Assembly (NCBI RefSeq): GCF_012985205.1
Contig: NZ_JABEKS010000003.1
Span: 248,001 to 312,000 of the forward strand
DNA length: 64,000 nt
Direction of reading: 5' to 3'
Source of the DNA: Planctomonas sp. JC2975
Lineage (GTDB): Bacteria; Actinomycetota; Actinomycetes; Actinomycetales; Microbacteriaceae
A model generated the notes under the pieces. The model was not told the origin of the DNA. It did not search any database and was given only the letters and a program-made list of their open reading frames with translations. Within the stretch, counting starts at the first letter, position 1. Each line of letters starts with the position of its first letter. A program made the translations under genes and the position numbers. Below, one piece after another: positions 27,218 through 36,887 of the stretch.

Positions 27218-27229
27218 GCGCAATCGATT
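27218..27229. promoter_or_regulatory. LacI operator in the GH130/GH-A divergent promoter
   Basis: GCAATCGATTGC is a perfect 12-bp palindrome with the central CG typical of LacI/GalR sites. It is 134 bp before the GH130 start and 165 bp before the rightward glycosidase start. Confidence 0.65.
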
Positions 27230-27305
27230 GCACTCCTAAGAATGAAGCCTTTCGGACGCCGCGCGCAAGCGATCGGAGCGCACAGCGTCCGCGAGGAGTC
27301 GACCG

Positions 27306-27335
27306 TTGACAGCACGGGCGTAGCGGGCCTACGCT
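27306..27335 (+). promoter_or_regulatory. Sigma-70-type promoter for the secreted glycosidase
   Basis: TTGACA (27306-27311), 18-bp spacer, TACGCT (27330-27335), placing the start of transcription about 50 bp before the GTG at 27394. Confidence 0.6.
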
Positions 27336-27393
27336 GGCCGGGCCGCGCGACGCTGCGCGTTTTCGATCCGATTTCGAACGATGGAGTTCAGCT

Positions 27394-29715
27394 GTGAAGA
27401 TTCGAACGGTATCCATCGCAACCGCGCTCGTTCTCCTCGGCGCCGTTGTCTTGCCGACCAGTGCGCAAGCAATTGCGCACTCGACGGACGGAAGTAGCGC
27501 GGCCCAATCGCGCGCGTCCGCTCCCGCAGTGTGTCCGGCCGTGACGCCCAACATCACCTCCGACAACGTGACTGATTACCGACTCGATTCCAATCTGGTG
27601 AGCGCCGGCCACTGGTCGTACGAGGCGATCGACGGAAACACGGTCGGGCTGCTCCAGAAGGGCGGCACCGGTGCTTTCGCCGCCGACGAATGGGCGGCCG
27701 CACTCGACAAGCCGGAGCACGCGTGGTTCGTGAAGGCCGACGGCGAGATCGGCACCGACTACCGCCAGATCGCCGAGACCTACACCGTCCCGGATGAAGC
27801 CGACGGCAAGAACGTGCACATCACGGGCAGCTTCACGTCGCCGGGCGGACGGTTCCGTGTACTCCTCTCGCACGACGGAGACGCGACCTCGATCGGGAGC
27901 CCGAGCGCGTTCACGCAGCTGTACACGTACACCGGGACAGCGACCACGTTCGACCTCAACGTCACGGCGGCCAAGGGGGACGACCTTCTGTTCGTGGACG
28001 ACGGCGTGTCGACCTGGTGGGTGCCCGGTCAGCTGAAGGCCACCGTCACAAGCGAGCTCGCGACACCGCCCGCCGTGGTCTCCGCCACCCCCGGCCCCGG
28101 TTCGATCGACGTCGGCGACTCCGTCAAGCTCGTCAGCGCGACGGCCGGCGCCTGCATCGCGTACACGACCGACGGCAGCGATCCGACGACCTCGAAGACC
28201 GCAGCGGCGTACGGCAAGCCGATCACGATCACGGCCGACACGGACATCAAGGCCGTCGCCATCGCCAAGAACGGCACGCCAAGCGCGGTGACCGACCTCC
28301 CGTTCGTGTTGAACGAGCCGTTCCGGGCCTTCGCCGGCGCCAACCAGGCCGGCATCGACGGGCTCGTCTCGAATCTCCAGTGGTCGCGCGAGGACGTCAG
28401 CTGGAACGGCATCGAACCCGCGAAGGGACAGATCGATCAGGCAGCACTCGCCGAGTACGTGCGCCAGTTCACCGAGGCCAAGGCGCACGGGGAGACCATC
28501 TTGCCGGTGCTCGACTACACAGCCGATTGGGCCGCCAACCGCACCGGCTACTCCTTCGACTTCCACGGCCAGACCTACGTCTACGGCCCCGTGCTTTCGA
28601 CCCAGAACGGCCAGTTCACGCAGGTGCTGACGACCAAGGACGCGAAGGGGAAGGTGATCTCATCGCAGACGGTGCAGACCGACATCAGCCGCACCCCACC
28701 GCAGGACCCGGCCGACTTTGCGAACTTCGCGAAGATCGTGGTCAAGGCACTCCGGCCGCTGGGCATCAGCTACTACCAGGTCTGGAACGAGGCCTACCCG
28801 GGCTCCGGCTTCTGGGACGGTGGCATGGACCAGTACATGCAGTACATCCAGCTCCCGGCCGCCAACGCCATCCATGACGCAGGCGGCAAGGTCGTGTACG
28901 GCGGATGGATCTGCGGCGCTCCCCTCAGCGAGTTCATCGCACTGCTCGACAAGTGGAACGCCTGGAAGAGCATCGACGTCTACGACATGCACTACATGCC
29001 GATCGGGACCATGCAGACGATCTACGCTGCCGCCCAGAAGCGGGGGATCAAGAACCCCTCCGTGTGGCAGACCGAAATCGGGTTCACGACCGAGGACAAG
29101 TTCTTCGCCGACATCTACCCGCGCGTATTCGAGTGGGCATTGTCGAAGGGAGGCACGAACCTCGACCAGTTCAAGCTGCTGTACTTCGCCAACTGGACGC
29201 CGAACGATCCATCGGCGTTCGGATACAACCGCACCATCTACAGCGGCTCCGACTTGACCACGAAGGGCAGAACACTGGTGACCCTGGCAAGCCTGCTGCG
29301 GGGCACGAAGGCCGAGCCTTACACGGACTTCACGACTTCACCTGGCCTCAAGCCGGAGATGAACGAGGCGCTCTCGACCGCCAATGGCTTCCGGCTGGAC
29401 GGCAACCGCGTCGTTCTCGCCATCGACCTGAAGCGGCAGAACCAGGCCGACATCTTCGAAGACCAGAACACGGGTGACACCATCCACCTGAACTTCGGTA
29501 ATCCGACGATCACGGTCACGCTTCGCAACGTCACCGACGTGAAGTCCCTCGACCGGGTCGACCTGTTCGGCAACAAGACCCCGCTCACGTGGAAGAGTAC
29601 GGGCCGGAACACCATCCAGGTGCAGGTGCCCATCATCGACGCCGACCCGACTGTGCACGACCTCAACCAGACCGAGAACGAGGACGTGTTCTACCTCTCG
29701 CTTCAGGAGCGCTGA
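27394..29715 (+). CDS. Secreted clan GH-A glycosidase
   Basis: 773 aa from GTG 27394 (GGAG seven bases upstream). Signal peptide about 1-26 (LPTSAQA), an N-terminal beta-sandwich (about 50-215), a chitobiase-like Ig segment with YTTDGSDPTTS near 255, then a TIM barrel (about 300-640) with acid/base Glu466 in VWNEAYPG and nucleophile Glu561 in WQTEIGF, 95 residues apart as in GH39/GH5-like enzymes. A C-terminal beta domain ends the protein. The family is closest to GH39-like by motif, but I am not certain. Its position opposite GH130 suggests it releases a substrate for cytoplasmic use. Confidence 0.75.
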   Translation: MKIRTVSIATALVLLGAVVLPTSAQAIAHSTDGSSAAQSRASAPAVCPAVTPNITSDNVTDYRLDSNLVSAGHWSYEAIDGNTVGLLQKGGTGAFAADEWAAALDKPEHAWFVKADGEIGTDYRQIAETYTVPDEADGKNVHITGSFTSPGGRFRVLLSHDGDATSIGSPSAFTQLYTYTGTATTFDLNVTAAKGDDLLFVDDGVSTWWVPGQLKATVTSELATPPAVVSATPGPGSIDVGDSVKLVSATAGACIAYTTDGSDPTTSKTAAAYGKPITITADTDIKAVAIAKNGTPSAVTDLPFVLNEPFRAFAGANQAGIDGLVSNLQWSREDVSWNGIEPAKGQIDQAALAEYVRQFTEAKAHGETILPVLDYTADWAANRTGYSFDFHGQTYVYGPVLSTQNGQFTQVLTTKDAKGKVISSQTVQTDISRTPPQDPADFANFAKIVVKALRPLGISYYQVWNEAYPGSGFWDGGMDQYMQYIQLPAANAIHDAGGKVVYGGWICGAPLSEFIALLDKWNAWKSIDVYDMHYMPIGTMQTIYAAAQKRGIKNPSVWQTEIGFTTEDKFFADIYPRVFEWALSKGGTNLDQFKLLYFANWTPNDPSAFGYNRTIYSGSDLTTKGRTLVTLASLLRGTKAEPYTDFTTSPGLKPEMNEALSTANGFRLDGNRVVLAIDLKRQNQADIFEDQNTGDTIHLNFGNPTITVTLRNVTDVKSLDRVDLFGNKTPLTWKSTGRNTIQVQVPIIDADPTVHDLNQTENEDVFYLSLQER

Positions 29716-29728
29716 CGTCGCTCGGGCC

Positions 29729-29775
29729 GTCACAAAGCGGGACCGTCTCCATGGGAGGCGGCCCCGCTTTGTGAC
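29729..29775 (+). terminator. Strong terminator after the GH-A glycosidase gene
   Basis: GTCACAAAGCGGG (29729-29741) and CCCGCTTTGTGAC (29763-29775) are exact complements; the inner bases CTCC and GGGAG extend the stem. It starts 14 bp past the stop codon. Confidence 0.85.
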
Positions 29776-29948
29776 AGCCAAGTGAAGCCGCGAGAGTCGA
29801 GGTGGTGGAGACCGAGCGCGCGGACCCGTCACAAACGTGGGGACGGATGGAGGTGATCACGACAGCGCGAGCCGCTCACATGCGCGCCCCGTAACGCCCT
29901 GTTCACACTCCGCCCATATGTTCTTGATGTTGGGGAAAGGGGTCAAAC

Positions 29949-30302
29949 GTGTCCGAACCCGTGATCGATCTCATGCACGCGAACCTGCATCGCGTCTTCG
30001 ACGAGCGCGACGATGCCGCCCGTCGGAGTGCCATCGATGCGACGTACAGCGTCGATGTCTCATTCACCGATCCGGAAGGGACCGTGGTCGGCGTCGAGGC
30101 GCTCGACGCGAAGGCCCGCGCCCTCCTCGAGCGCTTCCCCGGATTCCACTTCAGCGAGGCGGGTCCCATGCGCGAGAGCGGCTCGCTCGGATACGCGCCC
30201 TGGAACTTCGGACCGGCTGACGGCGATCCGGTGGTGAGGGGCGTGGACATCGCGCTCATCCGCGACAGCAGGATCACCGAACTGCACACCTTCGTCTTCT
30301 GA
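29949..30302 (+). CDS. SnoaL-like/NTF2-fold protein
   Basis: 117 aa from GTG 29949, with GGGGAAAGGGG upstream. A small cone-shaped NTF2-like protein: an N-terminal helix ([17 protein letters not shown]), [22 protein letters not shown] and strands ending [13 protein letters not shown]. Such proteins act as isomerases, cyclases or ligand binders. It is 50 bp before a chloroperoxidase-like hydrolase in the same direction, so the two probably share a transcript. Confidence 0.7.
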   Translation: MSEPVIDLMHANLHRVFDERDDAARRSAIDATYSVDVSFTDPEGTVVGVEALDAKARALLERFPGFHFSEAGPMRESGSLGYAPWNFGPADGDPVVRGVDIALIRDSRITELHTFVF

Positions 30303-30352
30303 CCAGCACGACCACACCGAACCGCCGCAGTGCGGACCGTAAGGAGCACCAG

Positions 30353-31177
30353 ATGAGCACGATCACCACGGATGACGGCACCGAGATCTTCTACAAGGAC
30401 TGGGGTCAGGGTCAGCCCATCGTCTTCAGCCACGGCTGGCCGCTCTCGGCGGACGACTGGGACACCCAGCTGCTGTTCTTCCTGAGCAAGGGCTACCGGG
30501 TGATCGCTCATGACCGCCGCGGGCACGGTCGTTCCACGCAGACATCCGATGGCCACGACATGGACCACTACGCCGCGGACCTCGCCGCACTGACCGCTCA
30601 CCTCGATCTGCACGACGCCATCCACATCGGACACTCGACCGGCGGCGGCGAAGTCGCCCACTACATTGCGCAGTACGGCGAGGAGCGCGTTGCGCGAGCC
30701 GTGCTGATCAGCGCTGTTCCGCCGATCATGGTGCAGACGGAGAGCAACCCCGGCGGTCTGCCGAAGAGCGTCTTCGACGGTCTGCAGGCCCAGCTCGCTG
30801 CGAACCGCTCGAACTTCTACCGCGCGCTTCCCTCCGGCCCGTTCTACGGGTTCAACCGGCCGGGAGTCGAGGCATCCGAGGCGATCATCGAGAACTGGTG
30901 GCGGCAGGGGATGATGGGCGGCGCGAAGGCTCACTACGACGGAATCGTGGCGTTCTCGCAGACCGACTTCACCGAAGACCTGAAGAAGATCAGCGTTCCG
31001 ACCCTCGTCATGCACGGGGAGGACGACCAGATCGTGCCGTTCGCCGACGCGGGTGCGCTGTCGGTGAAGCTCGTGCAGAACGGCACGCTCAAGGCCTACC
31101 CGGGATTCCCGCACGGCATGCCGACGACGCAGGCCGACGTCATCAACGCCGACATCCTGGAGTGGCTCCAGGCCTGA
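30353..31177 (+). CDS. Alpha/beta hydrolase, cofactor-free chloroperoxidase type
   Basis: 274 aa, the normal length. Ser nucleophile in GHSTGGGEV (near residue 99), oxyanion region [13 protein letters not shown], acid Asp in [12 protein letters not shown], and His in GFPHGMPTT. The HGWPL and DRRGHGRS motifs place it with non-haem chloroperoxidases/perhydrolases, which form peracids from acetate and peroxide but often act as esterases. AAGGAG precedes the ATG. Followed by two strong hairpins. Confidence 0.85.
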   Translation: MSTITTDDGTEIFYKDWGQGQPIVFSHGWPLSADDWDTQLLFFLSKGYRVIAHDRRGHGRSTQTSDGHDMDHYAADLAALTAHLDLHDAIHIGHSTGGGEVAHYIAQYGEERVARAVLISAVPPIMVQTESNPGGLPKSVFDGLQAQLAANRSNFYRALPSGPFYGFNRPGVEASEAIIENWWRQGMMGGAKAHYDGIVAFSQTDFTEDLKKISVPTLVMHGEDDQIVPFADAGALSVKLVQNGTLKAYPGFPHGMPTTQADVINADILEWLQA

Positions 31178-31187
31178 TCCGGCCGTA

Positions 31188-31225
31188 CGGCGGGTGCGAC
31201 GCTGCATGGTGTGCCGCACCCGCCG
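31188..31225. terminator. Bidirectional terminator
   Basis: CGGCGGGTGCG (31188-31198) and CGCACCCGCCG (31215-31225) pair exactly; a second hairpin, CTGCCGG (31227-31233) with CCGGCAG (31240-31246), follows. Both lie between the convergent hydrolase and SulP stop codons. Confidence 0.75.
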
Positions 31226-31270
31226 GCTGCCGGCTCGACCCGGCAGGCCGTCGAGCGGACCGCTGCGGGC

Positions 31271-32791
31271 TCAGGGCGCGTTGAGCGAACCGGTCAGCCT
31301 GCCGTGGAAGGCCCGGCTGTTCTCGTTCAGGCCGGTCAGCTCCACGACAGCGTCGAGCGCCGCGTACTTCGTCTCAACCGCATCGAGGGCGGCCACGCTG
31401 GAGGCATCCCAGACGTGCGATCCGCTCAGGTCGATGACCACACGCGGTGGATCGTCCGCATAGGAGAACTGGTCGACCAAGTCGTTGCTCGACGCGAAGA
31501 AGAGCGGCCCGTGAACCCGATAGCGCGCGACCGTGCCGTCGACCGAGACGTCACGACTCACCTTGACCACTCGCGTGATCCGGCGTGCGAACAGAACGAG
31601 AGCGAGGAGCACGCCCACCCCGACTCCGGTCGCCAGGTTGTTCGTCGCGACCACCACACCGACGGTGACCAGCATCACGAGAGTCTCCGAAACGGGCATC
31701 CTGCGCAGGGTGGCAGGTCGAACGCTGTGCCAGTCGATCGTGCGCAGTGCGACGACCATCATCACCGCGGCGAGCGCCGCCATGGGAATCGCTGCCATCA
31801 CCGGGGACAGCACGGCGACCAGGAGCAGCAGGAAGAGCCCGGCGACGAGCGTCGAGACGCGGGTGCGCGCCCGGCCGATCTGCACGTTCACGACGGTCTG
31901 ACCGATCATCGCGCATCCGGCGACGCCACCCCACAGGCCGGCGAGGATGTTCGCGACGCCCAGCCCCAACGACTCGCGCGCCTTGCTGGACCTGCTGTCG
32001 GTGAGCTCGTCGACGAGCTTGGCCGTCAGCAGGCTCTCCAGGAGTCCGACGAGCGCGGCGGCGAACGCGGTCGGCGCAACGATCCGCAGGGTGTGGAGAT
32101 CGAACGGCACCGTCCACGCCGTCAGTCCGGGCAGACCTCCGCTCACCGAGCCCTCGTCCCCCACCGTCGGCACGTTCAGCCCGAACACGAACGCGGCAGC
32201 GGTGACCAGCACGATCGCGACGAGAGGCGCAGGTACGGCCTTCGTCAGCCTGGGCAGGAACACCACGATCAGGATCGTCACCGCGAACAGCGGGTAGACC
32301 TGCCATGGCACGTTCACGATGTGCTGCACCTGCGCCACGAAGATCAGCACGCCCAGCGCGTTCACGAAGCCGATCATCACCGATCGCGGGATGTACCGCA
32401 CCAGCCGGGCGAGCCCGGCCGCACCGAACGCGATCTGGATGACACCGGTCAAGAGCACCGTCGGCAGCACGTACGCCGTCCCGTGCGCGTGCACCATCGG
32501 CGCCAGCACGAGCGCCACGGATCCGGCCGCCGCTGACACCATGGCCGGCCGGCCGCCGATGAACGACATGACGACCGCGAGCACCACCGACGAGACCAGT
32601 GCCACGTCCGGACCGACGCCGGAGATGAGCGAGAACGAGATGACCTCGGGGATCAGCGCGAGCGTCGTCACCATCCCGGCCAGCACCTCGGTCGTCAGCA
32701 GTCGTGGCCTTCTGAGCACGGCAGAAACGGGGATCTGACCGTTCCGGAGGCGGAGCGCGGCGATATCCGGGACAGAACGGGAGGCAGACAT
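31271..32791 (-). CDS. SulP-family anion transporter with STAS domain
   Basis: 506 aa. About 11-14 membrane spans (residues 30-400), starting with the TTEVLAGMVTTLALIPEVISFS signature and including GGRPAMVSAAAGSVALV. A cytoplasmic STAS domain covers about 410-500 (VIDLSGSHVWDASSVAALDAV). SulP proteins carry sulfate, bicarbonate or dicarboxylates. Compared with plant-type SulPs the protein is short at its N-terminus, like bacterial YchM/BicA-like forms. Monocistronic with only a weak ribosome binding site. Confidence 0.85.
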   Translation of the reverse strand: MSASRSVPDIAALRLRNGQIPVSAVLRRPRLLTTEVLAGMVTTLALIPEVISFSLISGVGPDVALVSSVVLAVVMSFIGGRPAMVSAAAGSVALVLAPMVHAHGTAYVLPTVLLTGVIQIAFGAAGLARLVRYIPRSVMIGFVNALGVLIFVAQVQHIVNVPWQVYPLFAVTILIVVFLPRLTKAVPAPLVAIVLVTAAAFVFGLNVPTVGDEGSVSGGLPGLTAWTVPFDLHTLRIVAPTAFAAALVGLLESLLTAKLVDELTDSRSSKARESLGLGVANILAGLWGGVAGCAMIGQTVVNVQIGRARTRVSTLVAGLFLLLLVAVLSPVMAAIPMAALAAVMMVVALRTIDWHSVRPATLRRMPVSETLVMLVTVGVVVATNNLATGVGVGVLLALVLFARRITRVVKVSRDVSVDGTVARYRVHGPLFFASSNDLVDQFSYADDPPRVVIDLSGSHVWDASSVAALDAVETKYAALDAVVELTGLNENSRAFHGRLTGSLNAP

Positions 32792-32961
32792 GACGGGGGC
32801 GCCGAACGGCCGCGCAGGACCGCGCGGCAGTCCTTTCGGCGGCGGGGAGAGTGCGCGCGCAAGGCGGCGGCACCGAACGAGCCTATCCGCTGCGCGCGAC
32901 GCCCTCCGTCGAGGAAGTGCGGGTGAGCGCGGGTAGCCGTTGCCGGATTATCGCCGCCCGT

Positions 32962-33057
32962 GTGGCAGTGACGGATTCTCTCCTCACTCCGCTGGACGGC
33001 CCCGCCGCGCTCGTCGACGAGCTGCAGCGCCGCCGCGAGGTGGCCGGCTTCAGCTAG
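32962..33057 (+). pseudogene. Tail of a luciferase-like oxidoreductase (remnant)
   Basis: The frame reads LDGPAALVDELQRRREVAGFS and then a TAG. Luciferase-like F420/FMN monooxygenases often end with such a DELQRRREE-GFSY segment, and the stop replaces the expected Tyr codon. Nothing recognisable lies upstream, so this is read as a decayed 3' end, overlapping the hydrolase stop on the other strand by four bases. Weak evidence. Confidence 0.35.
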
Positions 33058-33869
33058 TTCGTGTTCGGCGCGGGGTTCGCGCAACGAGAAGGTGACGCGT
33101 CCGCGCCCACGAGGAAGTCGACGACGATGGTGTTGACGAGGTCGGGGCGCTCCATCATCACGAGGTGGGTGGCCCCAGGCACGATGCAGAGCTGCGCGCC
33201 TCGGATGTTCTTCGCGATCGCGACCGTGTGCTCGATCCTGATGGAGTCCGCGTCGCCTGCCATGATCAGCGCGGGACACTTCACCTGTCGGAGATCGCCG
33301 AGCGGAATGTGCGGCTCGTCCTGCCACAGCCGCGCCAGCTTCTCGCGCACCAGCTCCGCGTGCACGGGTCCGTCCGGACTCAGTTGTTCGTAGTCCGTTT
33401 GCATCTGCTCCTCGATCCGACGCACCAGGCTGGTCGAGTCGCCTGATGCGTCGGGGAGGCCCGACTTGCTGCCGACGCCCTCTGCCTCGTCGATCAGCCC
33501 TTCGGGGTCCGTGTTGGATCCGATCGCGACGAGCGAGCGAACGCGATCCGGATAGTCGATCGCGAGCATCAGAGCCGCGATGCCGCCGTCGCTGAATCCG
33601 AGCACGTGGGCGTCCTCGAGCCCGAGCGCATCCAGGTAGTCGACGGTGTCAGCGACGATGTCGTCGTAGGTGAAGGGGCCTTCGCGGTCGACGCTGCGTC
33701 CGTGGCCCGGCCGCTCCATGGCGTGCACGCGATATCGGGTGGCAAGGCATTCGAGCTGCGGCCGCATGGTCTCGAGCGAGCAGAAGCCGCCGTGGAGGAG
33801 CACCACCGGCTCGCCGGATCCGACCACCTCGTGATAGACCTCTGCCCTCGGCAGGGAGATGTACGGCAT
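33054..33869 (-). CDS. Alpha/beta hydrolase
   Basis: 271 aa. Nucleophile Ser in LGFSDGGIAAL (near residue 94), oxyanion HGGFCS, MERPGHGRS, acid Asp in MAGDADSIR and His in PGATHLVMMERP. It follows the family-5 ABC importer operon by six bases, so it is the last gene of the GH27-ABC unit. It may act on an imported ester, for instance deacetylating a sugar; that role is an inference. Length and motifs are standard for the fold. Confidence 0.8.
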   Translation of the reverse strand: MPYISLPRAEVYHEVVGSGEPVVLLHGGFCSLETMRPQLECLATRYRVHAMERPGHGRSVDREGPFTYDDIVADTVDYLDALGLEDAHVLGFSDGGIAALMLAIDYPDRVRSLVAIGSNTDPEGLIDEAEGVGSKSGLPDASGDSTSLVRRIEEQMQTDYEQLSPDGPVHAELVREKLARLWQDEPHIPLGDLRQVKCPALIMAGDADSIRIEHTVAIAKNIRGAQLCIVPGATHLVMMERPDLVNTIVVDFLVGADASPSRCANPAPNTN

Positions 33870-33875
33870 GAGGGT

Positions 33876-34904
33876 CTACCGCACCGCTCTGGCCTGGTCG
33901 GCCGGCGAGACCGGGGTGACGACACCGGATCCCACGACACGCGCCGGCAGCGGATGGTGGCAGGCCACCTGCCGGCCGTCGATCGGTCGGAGCAACGGTC
34001 TTTCCGTGTGGCAGATTCCGGTTGCTGCCGGGCAGCGCGGGTGGAACGGGCATCCGGCTGGGCGGTTCGCCGGACTCGGAACGTCCCCGCTGAGCACGAT
34101 CCGTTCACGTTCCTTCCCGCCGGCGCCATCCACCTGGGGGATCGCCGACAGCAGCGCCGCCGTGTACGGGTGAGCCGGAGACGCGTACAGCTCCTCGGCA
34201 TCCGCGAGTTCGACCAGGTCGCCGAGGTACATGACGGCGACCCGGTCGGACACATGTTCCACGACGCCGAGATCGTGAGCGATGAACACGTAGGTGAGTC
34301 CGTACTCGTCCTGCAGATCCGCCAGCAGGTTCAGCACCTGAGCCTGGACCGACACATCGAGCGCCGAGACCGGCTCATCGGCGACGAGCACGCTCGGGTT
34401 GAGGGCAAGGGCCCGTGCAATGCCGATGCGCTGACGCTGCCCCCCTGAGAACTCGTGCGGATAGCGGCCGGCCATGCTGGGGTCGAATCCGACGCGTTCG
34501 AGCAGGAATGCGACTCGGTCGTCGATGCCGCGTCGATCCGCGGTTCTGTGGATGCGCAGCGGTTCGGCGACGATGTCCTCGACCCGCATACGGGGATTCA
34601 GCGACGAGTACGGATCCTGGAACACCATCTGCAGCCTGCGGCGCACCGGACGGAGCGCTCGGCGGCTCAGCCGTGAGATGTCGCGGCCCTCGAACTCGAC
34701 GGAGCCGGAGGTGACATCGATGAGCCGCGTGAGGCACTGGCCGAACGTGGACTTGCCGCACCCGGACTCTCCGACGATGCCGAGCGTCTCGCCGGCCTTC
34801 ACCTCGAGGCTCACTCCGTTGACGGCGGTGACCGCACCCTTCTGCTTGCCGCGAAGCGCGTAGGTCTTCACCACGTTCTCCGCCTTGAGCACGACCTCGC
34901 TCAC
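33876..34904 (-). CDS. ABC importer ATPase 2 (OppF/DppF type)
   Basis: 342 aa from the GTG at 34904, which overlaps the preceding stop as GTGA. Walker [10 protein letters not shown] (residues 43-51), signature FSGGQRQR, Walker B VLVADEP, switch His in [12 protein letters not shown]. The C-terminal oligopeptide-type domain has [14 protein letters not shown], which binds a metal or cluster in family-5 importers. Works as a heterodimer with the ATPase encoded just upstream. Neighbouring GH27 suggests oligosaccharide rather than peptide import. Confidence 0.9.
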   Translation of the reverse strand: MSEVVLKAENVVKTYALRGKQKGAVTAVNGVSLEVKAGETLGIVGESGCGKSTFGQCLTRLIDVTSGSVEFEGRDISRLSRRALRPVRRRLQMVFQDPYSSLNPRMRVEDIVAEPLRIHRTADRRGIDDRVAFLLERVGFDPSMAGRYPHEFSGGQRQRIGIARALALNPSVLVADEPVSALDVSVQAQVLNLLADLQDEYGLTYVFIAHDLGVVEHVSDRVAVMYLGDLVELADAEELYASPAHPYTAALLSAIPQVDGAGGKERERIVLSGDVPSPANRPAGCPFHPRCPAATGICHTERPLLRPIDGRQVACHHPLPARVVGSGVVTPVSPADQARAVR

Positions 34905-35929
34905 GCGATCTCCCTCCTGAGCTCCTCGCGCACATCGCCTGGCAACCAGCACGCATCCAGGTGGTTCGGCCTATCGCCGGTCGCGCTCAACGCAGGGAGG
35001 GTGGCGCACTGGTCCATGGCGAACCGGCAGCGAGGCATGAACGGGCATCCCGTAGGGCGTTCCCCGGCACCCGGCGGGAGCCCGGGGATGGTGGCCAGAC
35101 GCTGCTTGCGCTGCCCCGGCTTCGGAATGGCGCCCAGCAGTCCCCACGTGTACGGATGCCGCGGCGAGCGCACCACGGTCGACTCCTCACCCATCTCGAC
35201 GGCGCATCCGGCGTACATGACGATGACGCGGTCGGCGACCTCGGAGATGACGCCCATGTCATGCGTGATCATGATCACCGACGACCCGTATCGCACCTGC
35301 AGGTCGCCGATCAGTTCGAGGATCTGCCGCTGGGTCGTCACGTCGAGCGCGGTCGTCGGCTCGTCGGCGATGAGCAGCGACGGATGACACGCCAACGCCA
35401 TTGCGATCATGACCCGTTGCCGCATTCCTCCGGAGAACTCGTGGGGATACGACTTCGCCCGCCGCGCAGCGTCGGGGATGCCCACCTCATCGAGCAGCTG
35501 GATCGCACGCTTCCAGGCGGCGGCCTTCGTGACGCTCTCGTGGTTCTTGATCGCCTCGACGATCTGCCAGCCCACTGTGTAAACCGGGGTGAGCGCGGTC
35601 ATCGGGTCCTGGAAGATCATGGCGATCTTCTTGCCGCGGATGTGGTTGAGTCGCTTCGTCGGCATTCCGATGAGTTCGGATCCGTCGAAGCGCGCCGAAC
35701 CGGTGACCGCGACGTTCGGGTTGTCGAGCAACCCCATCATCGAGTACATCGAGACGCTCTTGCCCGAGCCCGACTCCCCGACGATGCCGAGGACTTCGCC
35801 CCGGCCGACGTCGAACGAGAGTCCGTCGACCGCCTTGACGGCGCCTGAACGGGTGCGGAAGGTGACGCGAAGGTCGTCGACAGTGAGAAGCGGAGTGGAT
35901 GCGATGGCATCCGTCGGATAATCAGGCAC
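34901..35929 (-). CDS. ABC importer ATPase 1 (OppD/DppD type)
   Basis: 342 aa from the GTG at 35929, behind AAGGGTG; the gene overlaps the permease stop by eight bases. Walker [11 protein letters not shown]-loop in [13 protein letters not shown], signature FSGGMRQR, Walker [16 protein letters not shown] switch, and a C-terminal [14 protein letters not shown] four-cysteine motif. Partner of the following ATPase. Confidence 0.9.
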   Translation of the reverse strand: MPDYPTDAIASTPLLTVDDLRVTFRTRSGAVKAVDGLSFDVGRGEVLGIVGESGSGKSVSMYSMMGLLDNPNVAVTGSARFDGSELIGMPTKRLNHIRGKKIAMIFQDPMTALTPVYTVGWQIVEAIKNHESVTKAAAWKRAIQLLDEVGIPDAARRAKSYPHEFSGGMRQRVMIAMALACHPSLLIADEPTTALDVTTQRQILELIGDLQVRYGSSVIMITHDMGVISEVADRVIVMYAGCAVEMGEESTVVRSPRHPYTWGLLGAIPKPGQRKQRLATIPGLPPGAGERPTGCPFMPRCRFAMDQCATLPALSATGDRPNHLDACWLPGDVREELRREIA

Positions 35930-36887
35930 GGCGCACCCTTGGGTCGATGGCGGCATAGAGAAGGTCGACCACGGCGTTCGCCGCGACGACGAAGAACGCC
36001 GCGTACAGCACGCACGCCATGATCACGGGCAGGTCGAGGTTCTGCAGCGAGTCCCAGGTGAGCTTGCCGATGCCGGGGAGTCCGAAGACGACCTCCGTGA
36101 GCAGGGCGGCTCCGCCGACCAGCGAGCCGAAGTCGAGGCCGAAGAGGGAGACCACCGGCGACAGCGACCCGCGGAGCGCGTGCCGCCACAGGATGCGCCG
36201 CTCGGACAAGCCCTTCGCGCGACACGTGCGGACGTAGTCCTCCGACATCGCGTTCACGAGCTCGGAGCGCAGCACTCTCGCGTAGATGCCGCCGTAGAGC
36301 AGGGCCAGGGTGAGCCAGGGGAACAGCAGGTGCAGTGCCCATTGGGCGGGATCCTGCGTCAGGGGCACGTAGCCGAGCGGAGGAACCCACGAGAACACGG
36401 AATCGTGCAGTTGGTCCTGGGTCACCAGATTCACCACTTCACCGACCCAGTAGGCGGGGAGCGAGATGGCGGCGATCCCGATGATCATGAGGATCGGATC
36501 GACGACGGATCCCCTGAAACGGGTCGCGAGGATGCCTCCGCCGAGCCCGAAGACGATCCAGATGACCGCGGCGCCCAGCACGAGCGACAGCGTCACCGGC
36601 GCCGCCTGCATGATCTGCGGCACCACCCTGTCGCCGATGTTCACATACGAGGTGAGGTCCTGCGTCACGAAGAGGTGACTCATCATGAGCACGTAGCGCA
36701 TCGGCAGAGGCTGATCGAATCCGAACTCGTGCTGCACCTGCGCGAGCACGTCCGGCGAAGCGCCGCGACCGGCGATCCGTGCTGCCGGATCCACACCGGG
36801 TGTTGCGAAGAAGATCAGGAACACCACGACACTGATGGCGAACATGACGAGCACGGCCGACCCCAGCCGCTTGATCGCGTACATCAT
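35922..36887 (-). CDS. ABC importer permease 1 (OppB/DppB type)
   Basis: 321 aa, six membrane helices. N-terminal MMYAIKRLGSAVLVMFAISVVVF region, the ATPG-D-A loop and a cytoplasmic EAA-like loop RTCRAKGLSERRILWRHALRGSL near residue 235 that docks on the ATPase. Start ATG overlaps the previous stop as ATGA. Confidence 0.9.
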   Translation of the reverse strand: MMYAIKRLGSAVLVMFAISVVVFLIFFATPGVDPAARIAGRGASPDVLAQVQHEFGFDQPLPMRYVLMMSHLFVTQDLTSYVNIGDRVVPQIMQAAPVTLSLVLGAAVIWIVFGLGGGILATRFRGSVVDPILMIIGIAAISLPAYWVGEVVNLVTQDQLHDSVFSWVPPLGYVPLTQDPAQWALHLLFPWLTLALLYGGIYARVLRSELVNAMSEDYVRTCRAKGLSERRILWRHALRGSLSPVVSLFGLDFGSLVGGAALLTEVVFGLPGIGKLTWDSLQNLDLPVIMACVLYAAFFVVAANAVVDLLYAAIDPRVRRA

